From positions 6,556,322 to 6,620,321 of the forward strand of contig NZ_CP036273.1 of the NCBI RefSeq assembly GCF_007747215.1: a stretch of DNA of 64,000 bases, written 5' to 3'. This document shows positions 8,567 through 16,864 of this stretch, piece after piece; position 1 is the stretch's first letter; each line of letters opens with the position of its first letter. Both the position numbers and the translations under genes were made by a program. Source of the stretch: Urbifossiella limnaea. GTDB taxonomy: Bacteria > Planctomycetota > Planctomycetia > Gemmatales > Gemmataceae. The notes under the pieces were generated by a model. That model worked only from the letters and a program-made list of their open reading frames with translations. It searched no databases and was not told the origin of the DNA.

Positions 8567-10381
8567 ATGTCGTCGCCCACGGACCCGACCCTCGATTCCA
8601 TGCCAGAGCCGACCGAGCCGGGCCCGGAACAGACCAACCGCTTGTTCGAGGTGTTCCCACCAGATGACGCGTCCGTGGAGCCGGACGAGGACGGAGGCGA
8701 GTGGGAATTCGAGGAAGCCGGCGACACACCCGGGGCGGAAACCACGGCCGTTGCCGAGACGGGTACGGCGGGACCGCGGTTGCGGAGGCGGCGCCGCCGG
8801 CCCCGGCTCGACTCACCCGAACTTCGGCTCCGCGGTCGGCGTGCGCTGTGCCCGCGGGTCGAAGACATCGCCCCGCTGATGCTCAAGACGGCCAAACTCC
8901 GCGTACTCGGCGGCTACCTTCAGTCCGTCCGGGGGTTGGAGGACGACGACCTCACCCGCATCCTGCGCGACGACGCCGCAAAACTCGCTGATCCCGAGCG
9001 GGTCCGTGCCACGCTCGCGTCTCACGACCCGGACTATAACCGCGGACAGCTCAAGGCGATGATTCTGGCCGTCCTCCTTCAGGAGGAAACGCACACGCTG
9101 CCCGAAAACCGGCTCGACGCCAAGGTGATCGAGTTCGAGAAGGCGCTGGCCGGGCGCGCGGCCGCGTTTGACCTCGCCGCACTCCGCAAGGCCGACCCGG
9201 ACCGGTGGCACTCGCTCGACACGTACCGAATCGTTCTCGACGCGGCCTGGAGTAACGACGGGCAGATTTCGCCGGACGAAGCCCGGTTGCTTACCGTCCT
9301 CCGCAAGCACCTGGGCATTCCCTTGGAGGAACACTGGGTCATCAGCGCGCTCATCGGCCGGTTTCCGAAGACGGGGGGCGCACTGCACACACCCGACGAG
9401 GTCAACGACGCCCGCAAGGACTTGCAGCGACAAAGCGTGGTCTGGAGCTACCGCGACGAGAGTAACCAGCTCAACGACGTGATCCCAGCCGAAGTCGCAC
9501 CGACGTGTCGGGAGTGGGCCGGCCAGGAGCTCCAGGTGGTGAACTACCGCCGGCTCCTATCGCACGACGCGCTGCTCCTCCCGGACCTGTGGGCGGCGCT
9601 CGACGCCCGCGGGCTCGACCGCTCCGGCAACAAGCCCGACCTGATCGCCCGCATCGTCGCCAGCGACCTCCGCCCGACGACCGTACTCGGCGGGTTGGAC
9701 CGGGAGCGACTGTCGTCCATGTGCGGCACGTTCGGGCTGAAGTCGTCCGGAGCGAAGGCCGAGTTGATCGCCCGGATCGTCGAGTTCTACGACGACCTGA
9801 CGTTCGAGGTGCGGCAGACGAAGGACGAGCGTGAGGCGTGGTACAGCGACTACGTCGCGCTGGCGAGCCGGTCCTACGCCGAATTGCGGGCGAAGAAGGT
9901 CATCACCAAAGACCTGGACATCGAGCACCTGTTCGAGGCAGCAACGGCGTTCCTGTTCGGGGTCAAGTTGAAGGCGACGTGCGACCCGAGCCGGACCGAG
10001 AACCGCGCGGACGGGCGGGTGCGGCTGGACGCCGACAACTGTGTCCTGTGGGACTGCAAGTCGGTCGAAGCCGCCGTCAACTTGCAGGACCACCTGGACG
10101 GCCAGTTCGACAGCTACCTGCGGAAAGAGCAGCAGGTGGGGCTAAAGCCGCTCGGGTTCTTGGTCATCGGCCCGGCGTTCACGCCGCAGTCGATCCGGCT
10201 GGCGAACCAGTACAAGGCCCGGACGAATTGGGACGTGGCACTCGTTCAGGCGGACGCATTGAAGCACCTTGCCGACCGCTGGGCGGCGACCGAGCCGGAC
10301 AAGCCGTTCCCCGTCCGCCTGCTGGTGCGCACGGAAGTCATCGATAAGGAGCGGGCCGAGTTCCTGCTGAGTCTGGCGTGA
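8567..10381 (+). CDS. SAP-domain protein with C-terminal PD-(D/E)XK (FokI-like) nuclease domain
   Basis: 604 residues from MSSPTDPTLD; two earlier in-frame ATGs (8492, 8543) are possible. Order of parts: an acidic, low-complexity N-terminus (1-70); an Arg-rich patch (71-80); a helical region (95-200); a TerB-like helical segment around 215-262 with DGQISPDEARLL; two SAP-like DNA-binding helices (about 338-366 and 379-406, each with a K-x-x-LIARIV core); and a nuclease-like C-terminus. In the last part E458 (LFEAAT), D482 (RADG) and D496-C-K498 (LWDCKS) fit the E...D...DxK pattern. The spacing and the following QFDSYLRKE and FLVIGPAF resemble the FokI cleavage domain. No methyltransferase lies nearby. 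Motif reading is direct; DNA cleavage and a defence role are inference. Confidence 0.72.
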   Translation: MSSPTDPTLDSMPEPTEPGPEQTNRLFEVFPPDDASVEPDEDGGEWEFEEAGDTPGAETTAVAETGTAGPRLRRRRRRPRLDSPELRLRGRRALCPRVEDIAPLMLKTAKLRVLGGYLQSVRGLEDDDLTRILRDDAAKLADPERVRATLASHDPDYNRGQLKAMILAVLLQEETHTLPENRLDAKVIEFEKALAGRAAAFDLAALRKADPDRWHSLDTYRIVLDAAWSNDGQISPDEARLLTVLRKHLGIPLEEHWVISALIGRFPKTGGALHTPDEVNDARKDLQRQSVVWSYRDESNQLNDVIPAEVAPTCREWAGQELQVVNYRRLLSHDALLLPDLWAALDARGLDRSGNKPDLIARIVASDLRPTTVLGGLDRERLSSMCGTFGLKSSGAKAELIARIVEFYDDLTFEVRQTKDEREAWYSDYVALASRSYAELRAKKVITKDLDIEHLFEAATAFLFGVKLKATCDPSRTENRADGRVRLDADNCVLWDCKSVEAAVNLQDHLDGQFDSYLRKEQQVGLKPLGFLVIGPAFTPQSIRLANQYKARTNWDVALVQADALKHLADRWAATEPDKPFPVRLLVRTEVIDKERAEFLLSLA

Positions 10382-10515
10382 CCTACCCGACAGCAATCGG
10401 GATTCGTCAATCAAGTTTCGCCCGGCGAGCCGGGGCGCCTGCCCCCGGGTTCTCGTCCCACGCGAGCGGCGAAGGCGATCCGAGTTTCCTGAACCAGCCA
10501 CGGATCGGCATTACC

Positions 10516-11127
10516 ATGCGACTCATCGTTACCACTGTGGTGTGTTTTTCGGTGGGCGTTTACGTACTATTGGCGGCCCCAATCCCGGATGCCGCGCGCC
10601 CGTTCACACTGCCGCACACGATAGGAACCAAATGGACCTATCGGGTGAAGGGAAGTGACGAAAAGTTGACAATGGTTGTTACGGACATTGTCAGCGACAA
10701 GGAGCATGGGAATCTGGTTACAGTCTCATATCGATCTACGAAAGGTGAACCTGGTATTTGGGAAATTGTTTCGTTGGACGGCCGCCAGCTCTTGGTGCAT
10801 CAACAAGGGCCATTTGAGTGTGTCCCCCCGATCCCCTGGATCCGCACCCCCTACCTTCAGCATGATAAGTGGGTCGTACAATATACCCTGTCGACTTCTT
10901 CGAGTAGCTTTGACTACGCCGCTCAGTTCGTGCAAGGCCCTGTTGCTCGCGTCGAAGTCCCGGCAGGCAAGTTTGAGGCGGTCCGCGTCCATGCAATCCG
11001 GGAGGGCTTCGGGCGAGGGGCACGAACCCGTTGGTACGCCAACGGAGTCGGTGTCGTGAAGGAAGTTGAAAAGGGCGGGGACACGCTCGAATTGGTTTCA
11101 TTCGAGCCTGGGCAGAAACCGCGGTAG
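10516..11127 (+). CDS. Exported protein of DUF3108/TapB-like type, atypical base composition
   Basis: 203 residues from MRLIVTTVVCFSVGVYVLLA, a signal peptide. The upstream part of the open frame lacks coding character. GTKWTYRVKGSDEKLTMVVTD near the N-terminus and VPAGKFEAVRVHA plus RTRWYANGVGVVKEV near the C-terminus match a widespread exported beta-barrel-like family (DUF3108/TapB-like) seen in planctomycetes. The gene is visibly poorer in G+C (roughly 55% by eye) than its neighbours and uses many A/T third positions, which suggests recent transfer or relaxed codon use. It follows the SAP-nuclease gene by 134 bp and ends 10 bp from the convergent acyltransferase fusion gene. Function unknown. 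Confidence 0.72.
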   Translation: MRLIVTTVVCFSVGVYVLLAAPIPDAARPFTLPHTIGTKWTYRVKGSDEKLTMVVTDIVSDKEHGNLVTVSYRSTKGEPGIWEIVSLDGRQLLVHQQGPFECVPPIPWIRTPYLQHDKWVVQYTLSTSSSSFDYAAQFVQGPVARVEVPAGKFEAVRVHAIREGFGRGARTRWYANGVGVVKEVEKGGDTLELVSFEPGQKPR

Positions 11128-11137
11128 TGAAAGCCGC

Positions 11138-13768
11138 TCACCCCAGCTGCGCCCGGAGGAGCTTGTAGTCCGTCTTGCCGGTGCCCAGCACCGGCAGGCT
11201 CTCCACCCGCCGCACCTCGTCCAGCCGCATCACGCCGCGGAAGCCCTCCTCCGACAGGATCGCGTTCGCCTCCCGCACCGTCAGCGGCTCCGTCGTGAAC
11301 AGCACCACCTGCCGGCCGCCGTCGCCGTCCGTCCCCTCCACCGCCACCCGCGGGCCGGCGTCCGTCGGCGGGTAGCGGCGCGTGAACGGCTCCTCCAGCG
11401 CCGGCAGCGAGATCATCTCGCCGCCCGCCTTCAGGAACCGCTTCAGCCGGCCGTGGAACACGATCGCCCCCGTCGGGTCCAGCGCCGCCAGGTCGCCCGT
11501 CACGTACCACCGCTCGCCGGCGATCACCCGGAACGGGTCCGCGGCGCCCTCCCCCAGGTAGCCGGGGAAGATCGTCGGGCCGCCCACCAGCAGCATCCCC
11601 AGCTGGCCCTGCGGCAGCACCGCGTCCGTCTCCAGGTCGGTCACGCACACCCGCACCCCGGGGATCGGGTCGCCGACCGTCCCCGGCTTCACCCGGCCCG
11701 GCACGTTCACCGACACCACGGGGGCGCACTCGGTGATGCCGTAGCCCTCCAGCACCTCGGCCCGCGGGGCGACGCGGGCGTAGGCCGCGAACAGCGACGG
11801 CGGCGCCTTCTCGGCCCCGGCCACCACCAGCCGCAGGGCGTCGAAGTCGCCCGGCTTCGCCCGCTCGGCCAGGAACCCCAGGAACGTCGGCGTGCCGAAC
11901 ACGATCGTCGCCTGGTACCCGGCGCACTTGCGGACCAGCGCCGCCGAGTCGGTCGGGTCCGGGTGGTGGACGACGCGCAGCCCCAGCACCAGCGGCATCA
12001 GCCCGGTGATGGACAGGCCGAAGCTGTGGAACAGCGGCAGGAAGCCGAGGATCGAGTCGGCGCGGGTGAAGTCCGCGACCGCGGCGATGCCGCGCTGCAC
12101 GCTCAGGATGTTGTCGTGCGTCAGCGGCACCGCCTTCGGCGCCTTCTCGCTGCCGCTGGTGAACAGCACCACCGCCGGCTTGTGCGGGTCGGCCGCGGCG
12201 TTCGCCAGCAGCCGGTGCTTCACCGCACCGCCGAAGTAGCGGACGCGCAGCAGCCGCGACAGGAGTTCGACCTTCCCCATCTTCGCCCGCAGGTGTTCGA
12301 GGAAGATGAACTCGGTGCCCGGCACCTGCACCTGGGTGCGGTCGATGAACGCCTTCGACGTGACGACGTGGGTGAGGCCCATCACCTGCGCGGCGTGGCC
12401 GAGGTTGGCGGGGCCGGTCGTCCAGTTCAGCACCGCGGGGAGCTTGCCGGCGAGCATGATCGCCAGCAGCGCCGTGTCGCCGGCCACGGACGCCGGCAGC
12501 AGCAGGCCGACGCTCGCCGAGGGCAACTCGGCGAACCGCCGGCTCATCGCCCACGCCCCGACGACGAGGCGCTCGTACGTGACGCCGCCGGCGAGGTCGT
12601 CGGCGAGGATCACGTCACGGCGCTGCTTGAAGGCGCGCGTCAGGACCGCCTCCGGGATGGTGGCGCCCTCCACGGCCACGGGGTCGGCGCTGGTCGCGGG
12701 GTTGAACCACGCGGCCGGCGGCGGCTTCGGCGGGGCGCGGTCGAGGAGCCCTTCGGCGAGCGCCCACAGCTGCCCGAGCGTGGTCGGCACGGCGTCGCCG
12801 GTGAAGCCGAACTGGTGCTCCACCTTCAGCGTGATCTCCATGCCGTCGAGCGAGTCGACGCCGAGCCGGGCGAAGGTGGTGTCGGCGGCGTTCTCGCCGG
12901 GGTCGAGCGGCCGCTTCAGGTGCTCCTCGACGATGTGGGCGACGGCCTCCTTCGTGGCCGGCTTCACCTTCGACAGGTCGAGCCCGGCGGCAGTCTTCGG
13001 CGGCGGGAACTCGAACGTGCGCGGGCCGACCGCGAAGTGGTACGGGACGTAGGTCGGCGTCTCGGGCTTGCCGCCGGTGTCGGCGTTGAACCAGTCTTCG
13101 AGCCAGCGGTTGACGGCCTCGCGCGTCGGCTCGGGGCGCGTCCCCGGCGGGAACGCCTCGACGGTGATGGTGCCGCGGCGCCGGGGGGTGAACAGCAGCA
13201 GGTTCGCCAGCAGCAGGCCGACGCCGCGGAGGAGCTCGGCGACGAGGTGCGGCTTGCCGCGCGCCCAGCTGAGGCGGCTCCCCCACAGGCCGCGGGTGCG
13301 GACCAGCAGCACGGTGACGTTCGGCACGGCGGCGAGGATGTCGGCCGCGCCGCGGGCGCCGCCGAGGTCGGTGCGGCCGTCGTGGGTGAGGTGGCCGCTG
13401 GGCCACACGATGACGTTGTCGCCGGCCTTCAGGGCGTCGATGGCGGTCTGCACGGCGGCGGCGGCGCGGTCGCGGGTCTCGGCGCCGATCTGCGCGGTGT
13501 CGGGGACGCGGATGGCCCGCAGCAGCCAGGCGAACGGGGCGAGGGCCGGGTTCTGGAAGTGGGTTTCGAGGAGCATCGGCCGGAAGTTCAGCCGCGCCCA
13601 CAGGTGCGCGAAGACGTTCGGCGGCTCGCAGAACCCGGGGTGGTTCGGCATCACGAAGAACGGCCCGGGGCCGCGGGCGGCGTCGAGGCCGGTCACGGCG
13701 AGGCGGTAGCGGAGGGCGAGGACGGCGCGGGCGAGCACCCAGACCACCCACCGGACCGGACCGAGCAT
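11138..13768 (-). CDS. Acyltransferase-ACP-AMP-dependent acyl ligase fusion (Aas-like)
   Basis: 876 residues. Residues 1-230 form a PlsC-like acyltransferase: NHPGFCEPP (42-50) and VWPSGHLTHDG (121-131). Residues about 265-345 form an acyl-carrier domain with GVDSLDGMEI (303-312) and the phosphopantetheine serine S306. Residues about 370-876 form an AMP-binding ligase with LFTSGSEKAPKAVPLTH (535-551), GYGITECAP (675-683), YVTGDLAALD and the catalytic Lys in GTGKTDYK (862-869, K865). E. coli Aas joins acyltransferase and ligase without an internal ACP, so this three-part form would load a fatty acid on its own ACP and pass it to a lipid. The acyltransferase motif reads HX4E (H43, E48) where HX4D is usual. 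Confidence 0.88.
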   Translation of the reverse strand: MLGPVRWVVWVLARAVLALRYRLAVTGLDAARGPGPFFVMPNHPGFCEPPNVFAHLWARLNFRPMLLETHFQNPALAPFAWLLRAIRVPDTAQIGAETRDRAAAAVQTAIDALKAGDNVIVWPSGHLTHDGRTDLGGARGAADILAAVPNVTVLLVRTRGLWGSRLSWARGKPHLVAELLRGVGLLLANLLLFTPRRRGTITVEAFPPGTRPEPTREAVNRWLEDWFNADTGGKPETPTYVPYHFAVGPRTFEFPPPKTAAGLDLSKVKPATKEAVAHIVEEHLKRPLDPGENAADTTFARLGVDSLDGMEITLKVEHQFGFTGDAVPTTLGQLWALAEGLLDRAPPKPPPAAWFNPATSADPVAVEGATIPEAVLTRAFKQRRDVILADDLAGGVTYERLVVGAWAMSRRFAELPSASVGLLLPASVAGDTALLAIMLAGKLPAVLNWTTGPANLGHAAQVMGLTHVVTSKAFIDRTQVQVPGTEFIFLEHLRAKMGKVELLSRLLRVRYFGGAVKHRLLANAAADPHKPAVVLFTSGSEKAPKAVPLTHDNILSVQRGIAAVADFTRADSILGFLPLFHSFGLSITGLMPLVLGLRVVHHPDPTDSAALVRKCAGYQATIVFGTPTFLGFLAERAKPGDFDALRLVVAGAEKAPPSLFAAYARVAPRAEVLEGYGITECAPVVSVNVPGRVKPGTVGDPIPGVRVCVTDLETDAVLPQGQLGMLLVGGPTIFPGYLGEGAADPFRVIAGERWYVTGDLAALDPTGAIVFHGRLKRFLKAGGEMISLPALEEPFTRRYPPTDAGPRVAVEGTDGDGGRQVVLFTTEPLTVREANAILSEEGFRGVMRLDEVRRVESLPVLGTGKTDYKLLRAQLG

Positions 13769-13880
13769 GTGTCACCCCGGGGTTCGACGGGGCCAGTGTA
13801 TCGCGGCCGGCCGCGGCGACCCGTGGGCGGGGGGTTCCCGGCCCCTTCCGGGGCCCGGCCCGCCGCGGTACGATGACCCC

Positions 13881-14153
13881 ATGAACCCGGACGACAAGGT
13901 CTGCCTGTGCTTCCACGTCACCCGGCGGAAGCTGGTGAACTGGACGCGGCTGCACCAGCCGCGGGTGCCGAGCCAGCTGTCGGCGTGCGGCGGCGCCGGC
14001 ACCGGGTGCGGGTGGTGCATCCCGTTCCTGAAACAAATCTTCCGCCAGGAGGCCGCCCTCGACGCCGTCTCCGCCGAGGAGTACGCCCGCGGCCGGGCCG
14101 GGCACGTCGCCGCCGGCAAGGGCACGCCGCCGCCCGGCGCCGAGCCGGCATAG
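13881..14153 (+). CDS. BFD-like [2Fe-2S]-binding protein
   Basis: 90 residues from ATG 13881. CLCFHVTRRKL (8-18) and SACGGAGTGCGWC supply four cysteines in the CxC...CxxxxxxCxxC-like arrangement of the bacterioferritin-associated ferredoxin fold. BFD-type proteins bind one [2Fe-2S] cluster and either release iron from bacterioferritin or act as small domains in larger oxidoreductases. Here it stands alone, with a Gly/Pro/Ala-rich C-terminal tail. It is divergent from the acyltransferase fusion gene and its stop lies only 3 bp from the convergent PQQ-propeller gene. No bacterioferritin gene is in the window. Confidence 0.85.
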   Translation: MNPDDKVCLCFHVTRRKLVNWTRLHQPRVPSQLSACGGAGTGCGWCIPFLKQIFRQEAALDAVSAEEYARGRAGHVAAGKGTPPPGAEPA

Positions 14154-14156
14154 GCG

Positions 14157-15539
14157 TCACCGGCCGGGGCCGCGCACGCAGATCAGCTCGGTGCCGGTGC
14201 GGGCGAAGAAGCCGCCGTCTACCGCCGCCACCCCGTACACCACGTCGCCGACCGCCGAGTACCGGGCGGCGTCGCGCTCCTCCGGCGAAACCGGCGGGCC
14301 GCCGCCCGGCCCCTTCCCCTCCGGCGGCCGGGGGAGCGTCGCGGCGGCCTGCTCCCGGGCCTCCGCTTGCCGGCGGGCGAAGTCGGCCGCGCCCCAGAAG
14401 CGGTTCGCCGCCACCTTCTCGAACTCGGGGCCGGCCTTCAGCACCGTCGTCACGCCGTCCCTGCCGAAGAAGTAGACGTGCTCGCCGGCCCCCACCGGCG
14501 TCGCCCAGCACGGGTTGTCCAGCCGCTCGGCGTACCGCTCCGCACCGGTCGCCAGGTCCACGCAGTGGACGAGGCCGGCCTTGGTGACGAAGTAGGCGTG
14601 GCCGCGGTGGACGAGCGGGCTGGCGTGGTGGCTCACCACCCGCTTCAACTCCCACTCCGGCTCGAAGGCGAGCTTGCTGCCCGTGGCCGCGAGGCGGACG
14701 CAGCCGTTCGACGGCGCCGCGGCGCCCGCCTTCGCCCGCCCCTCGCCGGCCCCGAAGACCACCAGGTCGCCGGCCACCGCCGGCGACGGGATGTTGTTCC
14801 CCACCAGCCCGCCGAGGGTGGCGAGCTCCGCCCCGGTGGCCGCGTCGTAGGCGTCGAGCGAGCCGCTGCTGCTGACCACGACCGCCGGCCGGCCGCCGAC
14901 CCGGGCCGCGACGGGCGATGTCCACGACGACCGGCCCTTGCGGTCGGCCTTCCACACGGTCTTGCCGGTCGCCTTGTCCAGCGCCACGAGGTACGACGGC
15001 TCGCCGTCGTCGATCAGGATCACGACCGCCGCGTCCGTCTGGGCGGGCGAGCTGCCGACGCCGTGGTTGTTCTTGAACGCGCCGTAGTCCTTCGTCAGCG
15101 ACCGCTGCCAGCGCACCCCGCCGGCGTGCGTGAGGGCGACCACGTCGCCCGACTCGAAGAAGGCGACCACGCCGTCGGAATCGGCCACCGGCGTCGGGGC
15201 GGCCCGGCTCATCATCGGGTTGTTCTTCCCCTTCTGGCCGGCGGCGAACTCCTTCGCCCACGCCGCCCTCCCGGTGGCCGCGTCCACGGCGACGACGAGC
15301 AGCTTCTCCTTCTCGGCCCCGTCGACGGCGGTGACGTACACGCGGCCGTTCCACACCACCGGCGACGACTGGCCGTACCCCGGCAGCGGCGCCCGCCACG
15401 CAAGGTTCTCGGTCGGCGACCACGTCAGCGGCAGGTTCTTGGCGGCCGAGGTACTTGTGCCGTCGCCGCGGAAGCCGGGCCACGCCGGAGCCGGCGTCGG
15501 GTCCGCGCAAAGCAGCAGCGGGAGCAGGAACAGGTTCAC
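14157..15539 (-). CDS. Exported PQQ-like beta-propeller protein
   Basis: 460 residues with a short signal (MNLFLLPLLLCADPTPA). WPGFRGDGTS near the N-terminus is the start seen in many planctomycete PQQ-repeat proteins. Repeated blades include VVAVDAATGRAAW, LVALDKATGKTVW, LDAYDAATGAELA and VHCVDLATGAERY, which are the W/TG signatures of PQQ-like or BamB-type propellers. No dehydrogenase active-site motif was seen, so an enzymatic role is not supported. It starts 21 bp downstream of the DUF1559 gene stop on the same strand and is probably in that operon. Location is predicted to be periplasmic or cell-surface. Confidence 0.88.
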   Translation of the reverse strand: MNLFLLPLLLCADPTPAPAWPGFRGDGTSTSAAKNLPLTWSPTENLAWRAPLPGYGQSSPVVWNGRVYVTAVDGAEKEKLLVVAVDAATGRAAWAKEFAAGQKGKNNPMMSRAAPTPVADSDGVVAFFESGDVVALTHAGGVRWQRSLTKDYGAFKNNHGVGSSPAQTDAAVVILIDDGEPSYLVALDKATGKTVWKADRKGRSSWTSPVAARVGGRPAVVVSSSGSLDAYDAATGAELATLGGLVGNNIPSPAVAGDLVVFGAGEGRAKAGAAAPSNGCVRLAATGSKLAFEPEWELKRVVSHHASPLVHRGHAYFVTKAGLVHCVDLATGAERYAERLDNPCWATPVGAGEHVYFFGRDGVTTVLKAGPEFEKVAANRFWGAADFARRQAEAREQAAATLPRPPEGKGPGGGPPVSPEERDAARYSAVGDVVYGVAAVDGGFFARTGTELICVRGPGR

Positions 15540-15560
15540 GGGTGGGGTCTCCGGGTGGGT

Positions 15561-16634
15561 TTAGTAGTCGCTACCGCCGACGGTCTCGCCGCCGGCACGG
15601 GTGGCCAGCGCCCGCCACGCGGGGAGCGCGATCGCGTCGCGGACGAAGCGGACGCTGCCGTCGCCCAGGCACACGTTGACGCCACCGGCGAAGGTGCTCC
15701 GGGCCGACAGGAAGCCGATGCCGTGGGCGGTCGCGTCCGGCTCCGGCGAGTTCGGCGGCAGTGCGGCGGTGAAGCCGTTCACCGAGGCGTTCGCCCAGAT
15801 CCACGACCCGCCCCGGTTGCCCCGCCACGACGTGGCCGTCTGGTAGTCGGCGGCCCCGATCGGCGGGCTGGCCCCGTAGCCAGGGTTGGCCCCGCCCGGC
15901 CCGGTGAACAGCCCGCGGCCCGACAGGCTGCCCGTCTGCCGCCGCCGCTCGTCCGGCGTCAGCTCGGCGAACGGCTTGGTCTGGTTCACGTTCAGCCCCA
16001 GCAGGCACTGCGACAGGAACAGCGTGTTCGAGGTGCCGTCGGTGATGTCGCCGAACTTCAGGCCGGGGCCGTAGAAGAACATGCCGTCCGACGGGAACCG
16101 GGTGTCGTACCCGTTCGGGGCCGCCGCGCCGGCCCCGGCGAGCCCCGAGCCGAGGTTCACGACGTAGCTGGTGCCGGCGTGGGTGCCGCCGCCCGAGTTG
16201 ATGGTGAACAGCGGCGGCTGCGCGTCGCCGGGGCAGAGGAACGTCTTCAACACGGTCGCGGCGGCCGGGGCGACCGCCGGGTTGAGCTGGAACGACGCCG
16301 TCGGGAAGACGCCGACGAACAGCGGCTGGGTCGTGTCGATCTGCTTGCCGAGCGGCTCCTGCTCGATGTACGGTAGCAGCTGCGCGTGGACCGAGTAGCC
16401 GAACGAGGTGGCGTTCGCCGCCCCGGCCGCCTTCATGCCGGGCAGGCTGCCGGTGGCGCTCTCGAAGGCGTGCAGGGCGAGGCCGAGCTGCTTCAGGTTG
16501 TTCTGGCTGGAGGCGCGGGCCGCGGCCTGCCGCACCTTCTGCACGGCCGGCAGCAGCAGGCCGACCAGGATGGCGATGATGGCGATGACGACGAGCAACT
16601 CGATGAGCGTGAACCCGAGACGACGGCGGAGCAT
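15561..16634 (-). CDS. DUF1559 pilin-like protein
   Basis: 357 residues starting at MLRRRLGFTLIELL. An upstream start at 16736 would add 34 residues and destroy the short pre-pilin leader, so it is rejected. The prepilin peptidase site is after G7, followed by FTLIE with Glu at +5, then a hydrophobic helix (VVIAIIAILVGLLLPAVQ). The planctomycete DUF1559 domain follows, ending with VNVCLGDGSVRFVRD, the family's C-terminal H/DG-type motif. The family is exported through a type II/IV pilus-like system and is hugely expanded in planctomycetes; individual roles are unknown. The PQQ-propeller gene follows. Two 18-bp direct repeats lie 36-84 bp upstream of this start. Confidence 0.92.
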   Translation of the reverse strand: MLRRRLGFTLIELLVVIAIIAILVGLLLPAVQKVRQAAARASSQNNLKQLGLALHAFESATGSLPGMKAAGAANATSFGYSVHAQLLPYIEQEPLGKQIDTTQPLFVGVFPTASFQLNPAVAPAAATVLKTFLCPGDAQPPLFTINSGGGTHAGTSYVVNLGSGLAGAGAAAPNGYDTRFPSDGMFFYGPGLKFGDITDGTSNTLFLSQCLLGLNVNQTKPFAELTPDERRRQTGSLSGRGLFTGPGGANPGYGASPPIGAADYQTATSWRGNRGGSWIWANASVNGFTAALPPNSPEPDATAHGIGFLSARSTFAGGVNVCLGDGSVRFVRDAIALPAWRALATRAGGETVGGSDY

Positions 16635-16670
16635 GGCTGAACTCCTGAGCCGGACCGTGCGGACCAGTTC

Positions 16671-16718
16671 GGTTACACAAAGTAATACATCATGGCCGAC
16701 GGTTATTCTTTGTAATAC
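16671..16718. promoter_or_regulatory. Two 18-bp direct repeats, operator-like
   Basis: Two copies of the pattern GGTTAnnCnnnGTAATAC lie at 16671-16688 and 16701-16718, 30 bp apart start to start (close to three helical turns), with 13 of 18 positions identical. They sit in an AT-richer pocket between the divergent DUF1559 and radical SAM genes, 37-84 bp from the DUF1559 start. Spacing in helical turns suggests two sites for one DNA-binding protein. This is seen directly in the sequence; regulation of the DUF1559 gene is inference. Confidence 0.5.
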
Positions 16719-16864
16719 GAATCGCAGGGGTGTCAAGTTCGGCCCGCGGCTCGCCGGCGCGCGTTGGTGCGAAGCCGGGCCGGCGTAAGGGTTTGCCGCG
16801 CCGGCGGTATCCCATCTGCTCCGTCGTGCTACAACAGACCTGTGACCCCCGGGCAGGGCCAGAG

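Noticed and set aside
8450-11127. A complete restriction-modification system
   Set aside because: Only the nuclease-like gene is present; no methyltransferase or specificity subunit motif is visible on either strand within several kilobases.
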